Below, in pieces: positions 22,130 to 34,062 of a stretch of 64,000 nt of DNA. Each line of letters opens with the position of its first letter. Within the stretch, counting starts at the first letter, position 1. Made by a program: the position numbers and the translations under genes. Below the pieces are notes generated by a model, which saw only the letters and a list, made by a program, of their open reading frames with translations, made no database searches and was not told the origin of the DNA. Origin of the DNA: Epiperipatus broadwayi (Eukaryota; Onychophora; Udeonychophora; Euonychophora; Peripatidae); assembly GCA_028023455.1 (NCBI GenBank), contig JAQFVV010012441.1:1239911-1303910 (forward strand), read 5' to 3'.

Positions 22130-24545
22130 TTTATATAGATATATGGATTTTGATCAGACCAAACAATTTAAAATTGTTATAGGAGACTTTAATGCTAGAA
22201 TTGTTAAACAATTGAAAGACGAAAGTGCTGTAGGTAAATTTGGTTATAGTGATAGAAATGAGAGAGAATATAGACCAGTGAAGTTTGCAAAAAAAGAAAA
22301 ATTTTATATTATGAATTCTTTTTTTGAAGAAATTGTTAAACGAAAATGGACATGGACGCATCCAAATGAAGGTAGAGCAGAATTGGATTATATTTTGACT
22401 AATAAAAAATACGTATTTTAAGATTGTAATGTTCTTAATAAATTCAACCCAGGAAATGATTATCAATTAGTGAGAAGTAAGATACATGTTAATGCAAAAT
22501 TAGAGACAAAAATTATTAAAAAAAAAATATTCACAGTTGATATTTCTAATCTTCAGAAACATTCTAACGAATTTAAATTAGAACTTGCAAATCGTTTCCA
22601 AGTATTAGTAGATTTTAAACACGATTCATATTTGAATGAAATTAATAGAAAAATAACTGTTGCACTTTTAAAAACTGCAACAAAGATAGTTGGTAGAAAA
22701 AGCAGCAATTGACCAGTAACATTTCTCGTGAAACTAGAGAATTTATGAAGAAAAGAAGGAATATGAAAAAATATAAAAATGATGCATTAAGAAGAATTGA
22801 ATATCTCAAATTTTGTAAAATAGTATGAAAAAATGTTGATAATGATATAAGGAAATATGGGAAGAAGAATTATAAAAGAGAATAAAGTCTCAAGAGTGCA
22901 AAACAACAATCTGATATTGGTAGGAAATTTATTTCTGCAATGAGAAAAAAATGGAACTATTATTAAAAAGAAAGATGACATCATCAAATGTATAAAATAA
23001 TTTTGTCAAGAATTATATAGTAATAAAGAACAAGAAAAAGTATTTCTTACAACTATTATATCTTCTGAATTTCCTAGGATTTTAAATGAAGAAGTGAGAT
23101 ATGCAATTAAATTTAAGGGAAAAGTATATGGTATTATAAGCAATATCTTAAAAGAAGTTGGTGAAAAAATAGAATTTTTGGGGGCAAAGTTATATACCAA
23201 ATGTCTAAATGATAAAATTGCAGTTTTAATATTAATATTTAAAAAGGAAAATAAAGAAGATCTTAGAAATGGCCGATGTATCAGTTTTATACAAATGTTT
23301 TACCAAGATAATTATAGAGAACTTTGGATTTCAACCAACCAAAAGACCAAGCAGGATTTAAAAGTGCTTTCAGTACAGTGGATCATATCCAAATATTGAG
23401 GAGAATTATAGAAAAGATCAATGAATTCAAGTTGCTATTATGTTTTGGATTTGTAGATTATGAAAAGATATTTGATTCTATAAGCATTTTTTCAATGATT
23501 AAAGCATTGGATCATCAAAGTATAGATCTAGGATATTGTCATATTTTTAAGAATATTTATAAAAATACAATAGCAATAATTAGATTACATAATGATAATA
23601 GGAAGATTAACATGAAGAAATCTGTATAACAGGTGACTTCATATCTCTAAAAATTTTTACAATAGTGCGGCAAGATGTATTTTGTAATTTAAAATGGAAA
23701 GCTAAAGGAATAAAAGAAAATGGAGATTATTTAAATTACTTAGATTTTGCAGTTGATGTAATTATTTCTCCAAATAATGCTTCAGAGCTTCAGAAAATAT
23801 TGCAATTATTATCAGATGAAAGTAAAAAAGTAGGACTAAAGATAAACGATAAAAAGATTCAAGTAATGAATTTGTTCAAAAGATGAAAATAAACATTGGT
23901 AACAATGAGTTAGAAGAAGTTAATAACTACAAATACCTTGGTCAAATTATTGTTACAAACAGAAAAAAAATGGATGCAATTAATCATAAAATTACTCTTG
24001 GTTAGAATGCTTTTGGTAGAAATAACTTAATATTAAATGGAAAGATACCTATGTGTTTGAAAAGGAATGTTTTTAATAAATATGTTCTACCAGTTCTTAC
24101 TTATAGATCTGTGATTTGGACACTTAACCTGTGAGCATTCAAAGAAGTGTGAAGAGATGCATGTTAGTAGTAACAAGAAGTGATAACAAAGTACATGGGT
24201 AAGATGTTACTAACATCATTGAAAGAAAACAGGCAAAACTCTCCATACAGTAGTGATCATGTGATGTTTAGTGGTTTATCATTGAAAGAACTGAGAGACT
24301 GAATGGAGTTGAGCTAGACCTATTTCTAGAAAAGATAATAATAAATGGATAGTTGAAATCTTAAATTGAAATCCAAGAGATTGCAAAACCCCAGAAAGAG
24401 GCTACACGTGAGATGGATGGACTAAATAAGGAGGGGTGAAGTGGAAAAGAGAAGCTAGAGATTGGAAAAGATGGATGGAACTTGGAGAGACCTTCATTCT
24501 GCAGTGGATTAATAATGGCTGAAAATGAGGATAATAACTTATTGA
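22130..24545 (+). pseudogene. RTE/BovB-type non-LTR retrotransposon, copy 2, most complete
   Basis: Endonuclease at 22143-22421: FKIVIGDFNARI, GKFGYSDRNERE, KFYIMNSFFEE, KRKWTWTHPN and LDYILTNKKYVF, as in RTE elements and the derived vertebrate CFDP2 gene. The linker continues over frameshifts (22470-23200). Reverse transcriptase: DFNQPKDQAGFKSAFSTVDH (about 23324), motif A FGFVDYEKIFDS (about 23448), motif B remnant TGDFISLKIF, motif C YLDFAVDVII (about 23738). In motif C the first Asp of the catalytic pair is Val. The C-terminal block NNYKYLGQII (about 23923) and RWMD..RRGE with WRDLHSA (about 24415-24500) completes the order. There are several stops and frameshifts; it is inactive. It is truncated at about 22130 and carries the 50-bp insertion at 24228. 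Confidence 0.9.
24215..24290. mobile_element. 50-bp remnant of the AAAACTCTCC family with 13-bp target duplication
   Basis: ATCATTGAAAGAA at 24215-24227 and 24278-24290 is an exact direct repeat. Between lies AACAGGCAAAACTCTCC plus ATACAGTAGTG, the family's 5' end, fused directly to ATCATGTGATGTTTAGTGG, its 3' end. The interior is missing, so the copy inserted or was reduced to its two termini. It interrupts the RTE relic and is therefore younger. Confidence 0.85.
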
Positions 24546-25505
24546 CAATTCCTGAGGCCAAACCAATTTTCTTCATTAAAAAATTTTAAACAAAAGTACT
24601 ATTAAGTAATATTTACTGAGGCTATAAACTCGACAATATGCGTATAAAATGCGATAGTAGGGACCTCTACAGGTAGTTGATAACTTTTTGGTAACTTCAG
24701 AGGTTAAAAGTTATTTGTATTTACATGGATATTATCTCCTCATTTATATTTTTTACTATATATATTGCAATCTATGAATAGAGACTAACTATCTCTTGCC
24801 ACCAAATGCTTCTTCCAGATGATTGTTCAGAATCTTACAATGGATTGAAAGCCAACACATTGGGCATCCCAAATTGTAACACATTTGAAATCAGCTAATG
24901 AAAAATAAATAAATAAATAACCATTTAATTGTAACAAATAAAAGGGCTAAAACAAGGTTGTTGTATAAGCTAAGCTCAGTGGGTTTCAAATATGCAATAT
25001 GCCACAACAATAAGAGAAAAGAGGTAAATAATTGGAATAATTATCATTAATATAAAAGACAACATTAATGACTTAAGAGGAGGAGAATTCTCATACTTAT
25101 TCTTATAAAAGTAAAGACTCTTAATATTGGAAGCATATATCATTAAAGGTTACACTAAAATGTTTCACTTCACAACATCTATCACTATCAGATTTCTTAT
25201 CAATCTTCTAAGCATCTTATTGTCATGATCAAAGGAAACATTTGATTTATAAAATGTACAATGTTTAATTCAATATTTCCCATAATGATATTTTATTTGG
25301 AACAGTTTCTTCTTTAGTAATAATAATTTCTTTAATAAGATGGATTTATAAATAAATTGAGTATATCAGAGTAAATTTGATTAAATTTAATTATGATAAA
25401 ATAAATTCTTTTTTAACTCTTTCAGATTCTTTAGAAAATAATAAAATCCTAGTGACAAGAACAGTGACACATACTCTTACCCCTTAGATAGTGTCTCCCA
25501 CAATT
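24546..25505. other. A+T-rich intergenic sequence, nothing recognised
   Basis: No protein-like frame or repeat boundary was seen. Confidence 0.5.
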
Positions 25506-25670
<165 letters not shown>

Positions 25671-28600
25671 ATAACATATAGTTTAAATAAGCATGTCAAA
25701 TTCTTAATTTGGAATAAAAAAATCTAGTAGGATAACATTTAGATATTAAGAATGGCCATTCTAAATATCTAATTAATAAACCTATCTCAAACAATTCTGA
25801 ACTTCAATGAAGTAATGTCATGATCTGAACTTATTATGGATTAATAATACAATCTCATAAATATGAAAAATAATTTAAAATCAGCATAGTGATCTTTAAG
25901 AAACAAACAAAATTGACTAAAGTGATTTCGAATAATAAATATGCAATTATGATTCTTTATTCAACAAAATCATCTCTTTCTTAGAGGTAATTCTAATATC
26001 TTAGATGCAATTTTAATAAAGTGACTCTTATGTCTAAATTTTAACACCCATGTACTCTTAATGCATAAATATTTAAAGTAATTTATAATACTTTTATGTT
26101 TTTTTTATTAGATTTTTGAATAATGAGTGGATGATGTGGAAAAATGATGATAAGAAAAAATTAATTAGCAATAAAGAATATTTATTTTCACATTAAACAA
26201 AGAGCAAACAACAAATCTGATACATTTTCTAATGCCATTAAGCAAAAAATTTCTACAGATAAGTTTATTTTTTAAAAAAAAAATTAGAAAAATTATAGCT
26301 TACAAGTTTATAATGCAAAATAAAGATAAATAAATAAAGAAATGTTAATATGGGTTGTCCATAAACTTTCTATAAATTTGAATATGACTAAGTTCGCACA
26401 CTTACATGACATTTGTACTATTAAAGTGTCCCTTATGAATATTTAATATGATTTAAAATTATAGGCTTATCAATCCAGTGATGAGATGAATAGTTAAGAA
26501 GTGGCATATTGGTTTTTTCTATCAAAACATAACTTAAAATTTTGAATCTTTATTATTTATCAAGTTTATGTCCTAAGTATGAGCAAAGCATACAGGACCA
26601 CATCAACAATATATTTTACACTCAGATAAAATAGGAGTGTAACAAAAGATAAGGGTAACATTCCTCAATACCTAATGAAAAATATATCAATTGTTAGACT
26701 AAAGTCATGGTAATATATTAACCATGGCTTTATATGAAATAGTCTACCAACAAACATCCACATTTGGATGTCAATATAAGGGTAAAGTAAATCACTAACC
26801 ATAAAGCAATGAAAATGAACCATCAGGGAAAAATAATAACTGGCTTTGCCTTAAACAAAACACTACATGATTTAATATTATAAAATGCAATAAAATTCAT
26901 TTGAAAATATTATAACACCATAGAGAGAGCCTAAGATTAAATCTCCAAAACTATACTGGCAAGATAAACATTCTTAGAAAATAAGAAAGATCAAGCAAAA
27001 TCTCTTAAATACAATAACTAACAGATGTGTAAAAATAATAAATAAATAATTAATGCTAAATCTAGCTTAGCAAAATTAGTCAGAAAAATAAGTAATAAAA
27101 TATACATCCACTTATACTTCATACAGAATAATTATACACCTTCAATAAATAATTCATAAGAAGGGCACATATAACATTTTCAAAATATATTATTATCAAA
27201 TGATAATATTCTGAGCACAGAACTGTTTATAAAAATAGAATACAAAATTATACCCAAATGATATGAATATAAAAATTATGATGACATTCTAAGCAAAAGT
27301 CATACATATTAAACTTAAAATTAAACCCTTTTACCATTTATAAAGTAAAATAAAAATCTGTCTTCTATTTCCAATCATTAATCAGAATACTATTAATAAA
27401 ATAAATAAAATTCTGTAGACAATGAAGGTATCTAGAATACAAGAATGTAACATAATGAGGTAGTATGAATAATACTTCACAATTATACTTAAGTAAAATA
27501 TATTTAAAACAATGCTAGCAGAAATGTGTAGATATGGTCATTCATTTAAAAAATTTTTTCCATGTACTAAGCAATAACAATATTTATTTCTCACAATAAA
27601 ATAGTCATTTATCTTTTTATCTTTGAAAGCATTTTATTAAATAATAATGACAATGATAAATAGGAGAAATAAGTCTCCTTAAAATATTTTAAAATATTTT
27701 TAGAGCAGTTTTTAGAACAATGATGAGACAGAAAGTTAGCAGGCCTTCATTATTAACACAGAAAAATTCATATTAGACTTCGCTGAAAATAATAATAGGA
27801 ATATTCGTTAGTTCATTTATAATTCATAAATACTATGTTGAAGTATTTAATAGCATATTACAAATCTTCTGGAATAATATAAGACAATTGTTTTTTTCCA
27901 TGGAGCCAAGAAAATACATTTCTCTCCTTGACATGAAATAGACATAATAAGTTAAATTTCCTTTTTACACTGCTATTGAATAATAAGAAATGTTTTTTTT
28001 TTTTTTAAAAAAAAACAAAACAATATAAATAAATGTATATCCATATAATAAAATTTAAATAAGTCAAATTTTTTTTCTTATCAAAATATGTGTAATTTTA
28101 TATGATATTCACACATTATTTGCATCATAACAGTCACATTATTATTATTAGAAATTTGAAGTTCTTCATTTAAAATAAATTAATCCCAAATAACATTGTT
28201 TTAGAAAAATGAGTATCTTTAATAAAAACATTATAAAACAATGAAATAATTTTAAAGTCATTAATACTATGGCGAAATTTAAAAATATATTAAAGTAAAC
28301 TTGAATATCAAATAAATTTTAAATAGGAATGAAAATTAATAATAGTTCTTGTATAGTCAAAGCAATGGCGATGTCTTTTAAAGTTCCATAAAGCATGAAA
28401 CTTAAATAACGTAAATTTAAACATTTTATAATAACTAGTTAGGTTTGCCATAATGTATACTGTAATGTAAATCATGTGCACTTGAAGTCTATAATTTAGA
28501 AATTGTACCTAGATATAGTTAATTTCCTTGCAAACCATTACTTTTATTAAAAAAAAAAAATTATTGAAAAAAATACTTATTAAATTAAAATGATTAAATT

Positions 28601-29415
28601 ATTTTCAGTAACAATCAATAAAAGTGTGCATATGACATCCAGTGTGTGTGCAAGTGTCAGTTTCTCTTATTTATATTCTAAATCATGTGATTACTTTATG
28701 ATTTCTAATATTGGCATTTTAATTTCTACCTACTTTATTTCATTTATTTGAATGCAAGTCTTATACACTCTAAAGAGACATTCTAAAAATAATCTGATTA
28801 TATATTAATTTTTCTAACTCAAGTAATTTACATCTAGACAGACTAATTAAATATTACATTTCCTATTAAAATAAAATATTTATAAAATCAAATATTATGG
28901 TAAAAACTAAAACACATTACAAAATGAAAATTACTTTATCCCAAATAGAAAACATTATCTTATAATATTTATTTAACATACTCATTTTAATTTAATTTAA
29001 GTACTCAGAACATTTAAAATTGTCTTTAAAAAAAGGATGTTTAAGAAAAATTTTAAACAAGGAAGTCTTAAAAAAATTAATTACTTTACATTCATTCATC
29101 CAAATATTCATGCATTCACTCTTTTAATTCTTATTTTAAAATTATCAGCTTTATTAAGACTTCTTTAACTAACTAAATCTAAAATATTTAATTTTAGGAT
29201 GTTATATGACAATTGAAATTGAATTACAACAATTTAACATATAATTTAAATATTAACAAACTTAAATATAAGGGTTTAAACTTGTTTTTTAAGTTTAATA
29301 CCAATATCAAAATTTTCAAATACTTTAATAGTTAAATTATGATTATTTTAACATTAATGGCTTATAAACTACATTAACTAAGACTTTAAGTCCACAAATA
29401 CTTAAAATTTAAGTA
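25671..29415. other. Very A+T-rich intergenic sequence, nothing recognised
   Basis: No frame with protein-like composition, TIR pair or tRNA-like box pair was found in this 3.7-kb stretch. A/T homopolymer runs occur at about 27993-28015 and 28550. Confidence 0.5.
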
Positions 29416-30140
29416 CTTTAAAACAGCAGTCGGCAACCGTTTAGATATTGCGGACCACTAACATATTTTTTAAAGATACGAATTAATATGAGCATTGAGT
29501 ATGATATACATATATATAAATAATTTTAATTTTAACCCCAAAATAATAATAAATAAGTAGTAATATAGATTAAAAATTGACGCGACATTTGCTGCTCTTG
29601 GTTTAAAATTATTTTACTAATCCTTAGCTCCAATGACGTCACCACAATATGTAAAGAAGCTTCTAGTCAAATTTGATGCCTAGTCAATTGTACAGAATTC
29701 GTTATTCTTATTTTGTTACTTTTTCTATGCCATTGACCAAGTAGGGGTTAATTAAACACCTTTGAGGTAGATGTTTTGCAAGTCACAGTAGTATTTTGTA
29801 CCAAATCAATTAGCAATATAATGTTCTTGTTCTATTTACAGCTTAAATAAAATTTATTTTTTATTTGAAAATTTTATTACATGAGCTTAGCGAATTTAAA
29901 TAATATCTGAATTTTTTTGCAGAGCATTAAAATTACGTCACAGACCACCAGTGGTCCGCGGACCACCGGTTGCCGACCGCTCATGGACCACCGGTTGCTT
30001 ACCGCTCACAGACCATCGGTTGCCGACCGCTCATAGACCACCGGTTGCCGATCACTCATGGACCACCAGTTGCCAACCACTCGCGGACCACCGGTTGCCG
30101 ACCGCTCATGGACCACCGGCTGCCGACCGCTGCTTTAAAT
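29416..30140. mobile_element. Non-autonomous hAT element with 8-bp target duplication
   Basis: The TSD is CTTTAAAA (29416-29423) on the left and CTTTAAAT (30133-30140) on the right. The left end is CAGCAGTCGGCAACCG and the right end, read inwards, CAGCGGTCGGCAGCCG, giving 16-bp TIRs with two mismatches. CAG-start TIRs and 8-bp TSDs are hAT hallmarks. The 709-bp element has no transposase. The right end is expanded into the 25-bp array described separately. Confidence 0.88.
29960..30132. repeat. 25-bp tandem array at the right end of the hAT element
   Basis: Seven units (six of 25 bp, the last 23 bp and ending in the TIR) of GGACCACCGGTTGCCGACCG plus CTCAT, with scattered C-to-T and G-to-A changes. 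Each unit contains the TIR/subterminal sequence GGTTGCCGACCGCT. This is a G+C-rich island in A+T-rich surroundings. Confidence 0.95.
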
Positions 30141-30993
30141 ACAAAGAACTATTTATAAGACTAAAGTATCATAATTTTGTTGCTAAAATCACTTTACAGC
30201 TATAAAATTGCAAAAATATTTATACTCTGACTTATCATGTAAATAAGCATAGCATCGTTAAACAGCAACAAAGTTTATTTATTCTAAAAATTAGGTTGAA
30301 ATATAACTCGACATTTATCTTCAAGTAAAAGTTAAAGATCATATTATGTATATATCCAATTAATGTCTATTACATATTTAAAAAAAAAATTCTTTCTGTT
30401 TTTAGTACTTGTAATAAGATAATATAAGTAAAACCTGATATAATCTTTGAATTAATATGAATCTGTATTCAGTGAAGTCAAGAATATAAAAAGCTCATTT
30501 TTATTAATGTCCCGAAAATATACCCATACCCCATACACTATGTTAACTCATCAAATTTGATGAGAAAAGAATATAATAAGTTTTATTTAACACTATTAAA
30601 TTTAATAAAATAGTTTAATATTTTTGTTTTGTTCTCATTTTATTTTATAAAACTATCATGCCATCTTAGAAATCGTAAGGTTTTACCTAACGGAATCTAA
30701 TAATACACAGTATTTTAATGTAAGGACACATTTCGTTGTAAAATAAATTTAAAAAATCATATTTTACAAAAATTATTTTATTGATCTATTTAGTTAATAT
30801 AACAAACATTTTTTAGGAAAGGAAAAAAAGATATCAACTTGTACAAACAGTATTGAATGTGTAATAATTTAAAAACTAAAAGACACTGCTTTACTTTTTT
30901 TAAAATAAACATATTATCTTACAAATTAATAGTTAACAAATTATTTCATTTTATATAGTTTTAAAATAGTTCATGAGGCTTGTTTCCTATAAA
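30141..30993. other. A+T-rich intergenic sequence, nothing recognised
   Basis: No protein-like frame or repeat boundary was seen. Confidence 0.5.
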
Positions 30994-32680
30994 TTAATTA
31001 ACAGTGTTTTCATATAATAAATATGATGTACTTAGAATTATATGGAAAGGAGTTGCAGTAGCAGGGTTAACATATGGTAATGATGCATTATATTTAGTAA
31101 AGAGATATTAAATTGCTTAGAAAAAGTTCAAAGGGAAGTAGGAAGACATGCATTGGATGCAGATGTATGAACAGCAAGGGAGGCAATTCAAGGAGAAATG
31201 GGATGGTCAAGTTTTCATATGAGAGATGCAAAAAGTAAAATGAAAATGTTTGGTAGATTGCAGTTTATGGATAATAAAAGAATAGCTAAAAGAGTATTTA
31301 ATTGGGTTATGAGTATAGGGCAGGTAAGAAGATAGGTGAGAAAGGTAATGTGATATGCAAAAGATTTGGATAAATAATTTATATCAGTATATTTGTACAA
31401 AAGATGATATGATTGTGTTAAGAGGATTGTTTAGTGTTGTAGTAGTAAGCAATGGGATAAAAGAATAGATTTATTAATAAAGAATAGGGAGTTAGAGAAA
31501 TGGAGAAATAGTATGGAGAATAAAATATATATAGAAATAAACAGAATATTAGGTGTGAGTTAATATATGACAATAGTAAGGAAAGTAGTTTATTATTTGA
31601 ACAGGATCATTAGTTACAAGAGAATATACATTAAATGGAAAAAAAAAAGGGTGATTTATTTTGTAAATTATGTAAGGAAGGAATAGAAAATATTAGGCAT
31701 TTGTTAATTGAATGTAAAACTCTCTATACAGTAGTGCCATCTTGTGCCAACAAGAGCAATCAATGGATGCCAGAAGGCTTGTGCATAAAATCCCTATCTA
31801 GTGCCTACTCATCCAATATCCCCAGACTAGTTTCTGGCTTGTGGCCTTTGTCAGTGAGGAGCCTTGGATCTGAGAGCACTGCACCTAGATCTTAGGATCT
31901 AATGCAACCCTCCAGCAGCCACCTTTTAACTCTACTTAATACAAAACTATGAGAATGAAATTGAAAACACAATAATATTTTCAATCCAAGCTCAATAGCT
32001 TATATAGTCATATGGGTTTGAACTCAATTCAGCACCCATACATTTTGGTGTCTTTGGCTCTTTAACAACCATAGCCACCACTATCCTTTTAGGCAGGATT
32101 GGTGTTAAACCACTAAACATCACATGATCACTATCTCATACTAGCACATAATTGTTATTAAACAATTCAAAACAAAGCAAAACTAGTCTGGGGATATTGG
32201 ATGAGTAGGCACTAGATAGGGATTTTATGCACAAGCCTTCTGGCATCCATTGATTGCTCTTGTTGGCACAAGATGACACTACTGTATAGAGAGTTTTGTT
32301 TTGTTTTGAATTGTTTAATAACAATTATGTGCTAGTATGAGATAGTGATCATGTGATGTTTAGTGGTTTAATTAAATGTAAATGCTTGAAAACAGAAAGG
32401 ATACATATAATGAAGTTATGGAAGAATAAATATAAAAAAAGTGATTATACAGAAAGTGAATTATTGGTTTTTATGCTGGGTTTGTGAAAAGATAAAGGAG
32501 ATTTAGATATAAAGGTTATAGAGTTGACAAAGATTATGTTGTTGAAATGGGATGGAGCAGAATAAGAGAAAATTTAGAGTGGGGAATGGAAATAAAGTAG
32601 CTAACAGGTTTATTTGGGCATAATTGCTAAGATATTCTTGACTTCGTTTAAGGAGAAGCCACAATACATCACATCACATC
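30994..32680 (+). pseudogene. CR1-like element copy 2: truncated C-terminal RT, split by an insertion
   Basis: From about 30994 the DNA matches 13184-13920 of copy 1 (GGAAAGGAGTTGCAGTAGCA, AGGAGAAATGGGATGG), then stops at 31718 and resumes at 32383, running to the ACATC tail at 32680. It encodes only the thumb and zinc knuckle (GDLFCKLCKEGIENIRHLLI). There are several in-frame stops and small deletions, for example the spacer between GAGA and ATAAA near 31520. The 5' truncation is typical of incomplete target-primed reverse transcription. It is older than copy 1 judging by mutations. Confidence 0.9.
31704..32382. mobile_element. Compound AAAACTCTCC-family element with 15-bp target duplication
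   Basis: TTAATTGAATGTAAA (31704-31718) and TTAATTAAATGTAAA (32368-32382) flank the insert with one mismatch; the empty site exists in copy 1 at about 13915. Inside: the 5' end forward (31719-31845), a unique middle (31846-32108), the 3' end inverted (32109-32180), the 5' end inverted (32181-32296), then the 3' end forward (32297-32367). A 15-bp TSD of variable length suggests retrotransposition rather than a cut-and-paste DNA transposon. No protein is encoded. Confidence 0.85.
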
Positions 32681-33705
32681 AAGTTAACTTCCAAGTCAAC
32701 TACAGAATTGGAACTTTAGTTCTTTGACATCAAGTATTATTCACATAGTGATCATGTGATATTATTCACATTATTAATAAATCTTGGGGACTTAGAAAAT
32801 CAAGTCCTGCAATTTGTTTAGTCAATCATTTTATACTTTCGTGCAGACAACCAACATTTTCTTTTTTCCCTGTGAAAAACAAAACAATAATGACCCTTCT
32901 TTTGTTTTGAATCCTTTATCTGAAAGTGTTATCTGCTAAGTTCTGTAGCTGCCATTTATCAAGACCAATACAATAGAATAAAAATTAAACATTTTTAAAA
33001 TATAATTTTGTCTGTGTGTGTTTTACAAAATATTTTGTCTTTAGTTTTCAAATGTAACGACTTACAATGCAATTATAATTTTGTTAGTTTTTACTATTAA
33101 ATTTATTATTATTAAAATGAAATTTCACATAGTATAATAAGCACATAATATATTTGCAGTAATACTCATATCTACTTCCTGTTTTATCAAGTTCATTTGA
33201 AATAGAAAATATTAATTAAGTTGATTTAGTTAATGATATTTTTGGGCGTTGTATCTGGTTGATATATATTACATGTTTATTTGAATACAAAGATTCGTGA
33301 ATTCTTTTTAAATTTATTTTATTTTTTATTTTTCTATAGGAAACCTTGGTTTTCAGTGTATCACCACAATATAATACTATTACAAACGATTATGTCAGCA
33401 TCGTTTCTTAGTGATCAAGTAAATGGTACCATCTACGAATAGCCTATCATCTATTTAAATTTTCATACCTCTCTAAGACAAATGATGAGTCTATCAAACT
33501 TAATTTTGTATTCCTTTTTTGTCTCTAAACTTATCTGAATATTATACATTTTCCTAATAAATCATAATATTTGTACATGGTATAGATAGATTGTGATTAT
33601 GTTATTTAATATAATTTAAAATGAACATTATCTATTAGCACAGTCTGACAAATCATCATCAAAGTTATGCTATATTGTTGTTATTTAGCACAGATATTGG
33701 TAATA
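32681..33705. other. A+T-rich intergenic sequence, nothing recognised
   Basis: No protein-like frame or repeat boundary was seen. Confidence 0.5.
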
Positions 33706-34062
33706 TCAAATCACCTCAAATGTTAAGGTATTTTTAGCTACGCCCTCTGTGAAAAACGTTTCGAGTCCTATCTCAAAACAGCTACTCAAGAAGATATTTT
33801 TTGAACTATAGGCTGCAAAGATATTAAATAATGAAAGGTCTAATTCAAACAGAGATTATTAGATTATGTAAGGAGCAATCTTTAAACTATTCCTAAGCAA
33901 ACCGGTTTACTTACTTATGTAATCTCACACTCTATGTTCGAATTATCTTTGTAGTCTTTAGTTCAAAGAGTACCTTTTTGAATTAGCTGTTTTGAGATGA
34001 GGACTCTAAGCATTTATCAGTGAGCGTAGCTAAAAATTTTCTTAACATTTGAGGTGATTTGA
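33706..34062. repeat. Fold-back element, about 357 bp
   Basis: The outer 15 bases TCAAATCACCTCAAATG and their complement CATTTGAGGTGATTTGA begin arms of about 150 bp. These share AGCTACGC, GAGTCCT and ATCTCAAAACAGCTA in inverse order. The centre contains GTTTACTTACTTATGTAATC. There is no coding capacity; it fits a MITE with long terminal inverted repeats. Confidence 0.75.

Noticed and set aside
29960-30132. Possible CRISPR-like array
   Set aside because: The 25-bp units are directly adjacent with no spacers and contain a hAT TIR; the window is eukaryotic.
29951-30205. 84- and 62-codon frames with regular Pro/Leu/His repeats
   Set aside because: They are read through the 25-bp tandem array at the hAT end; the periodicity is that of the DNA repeat.
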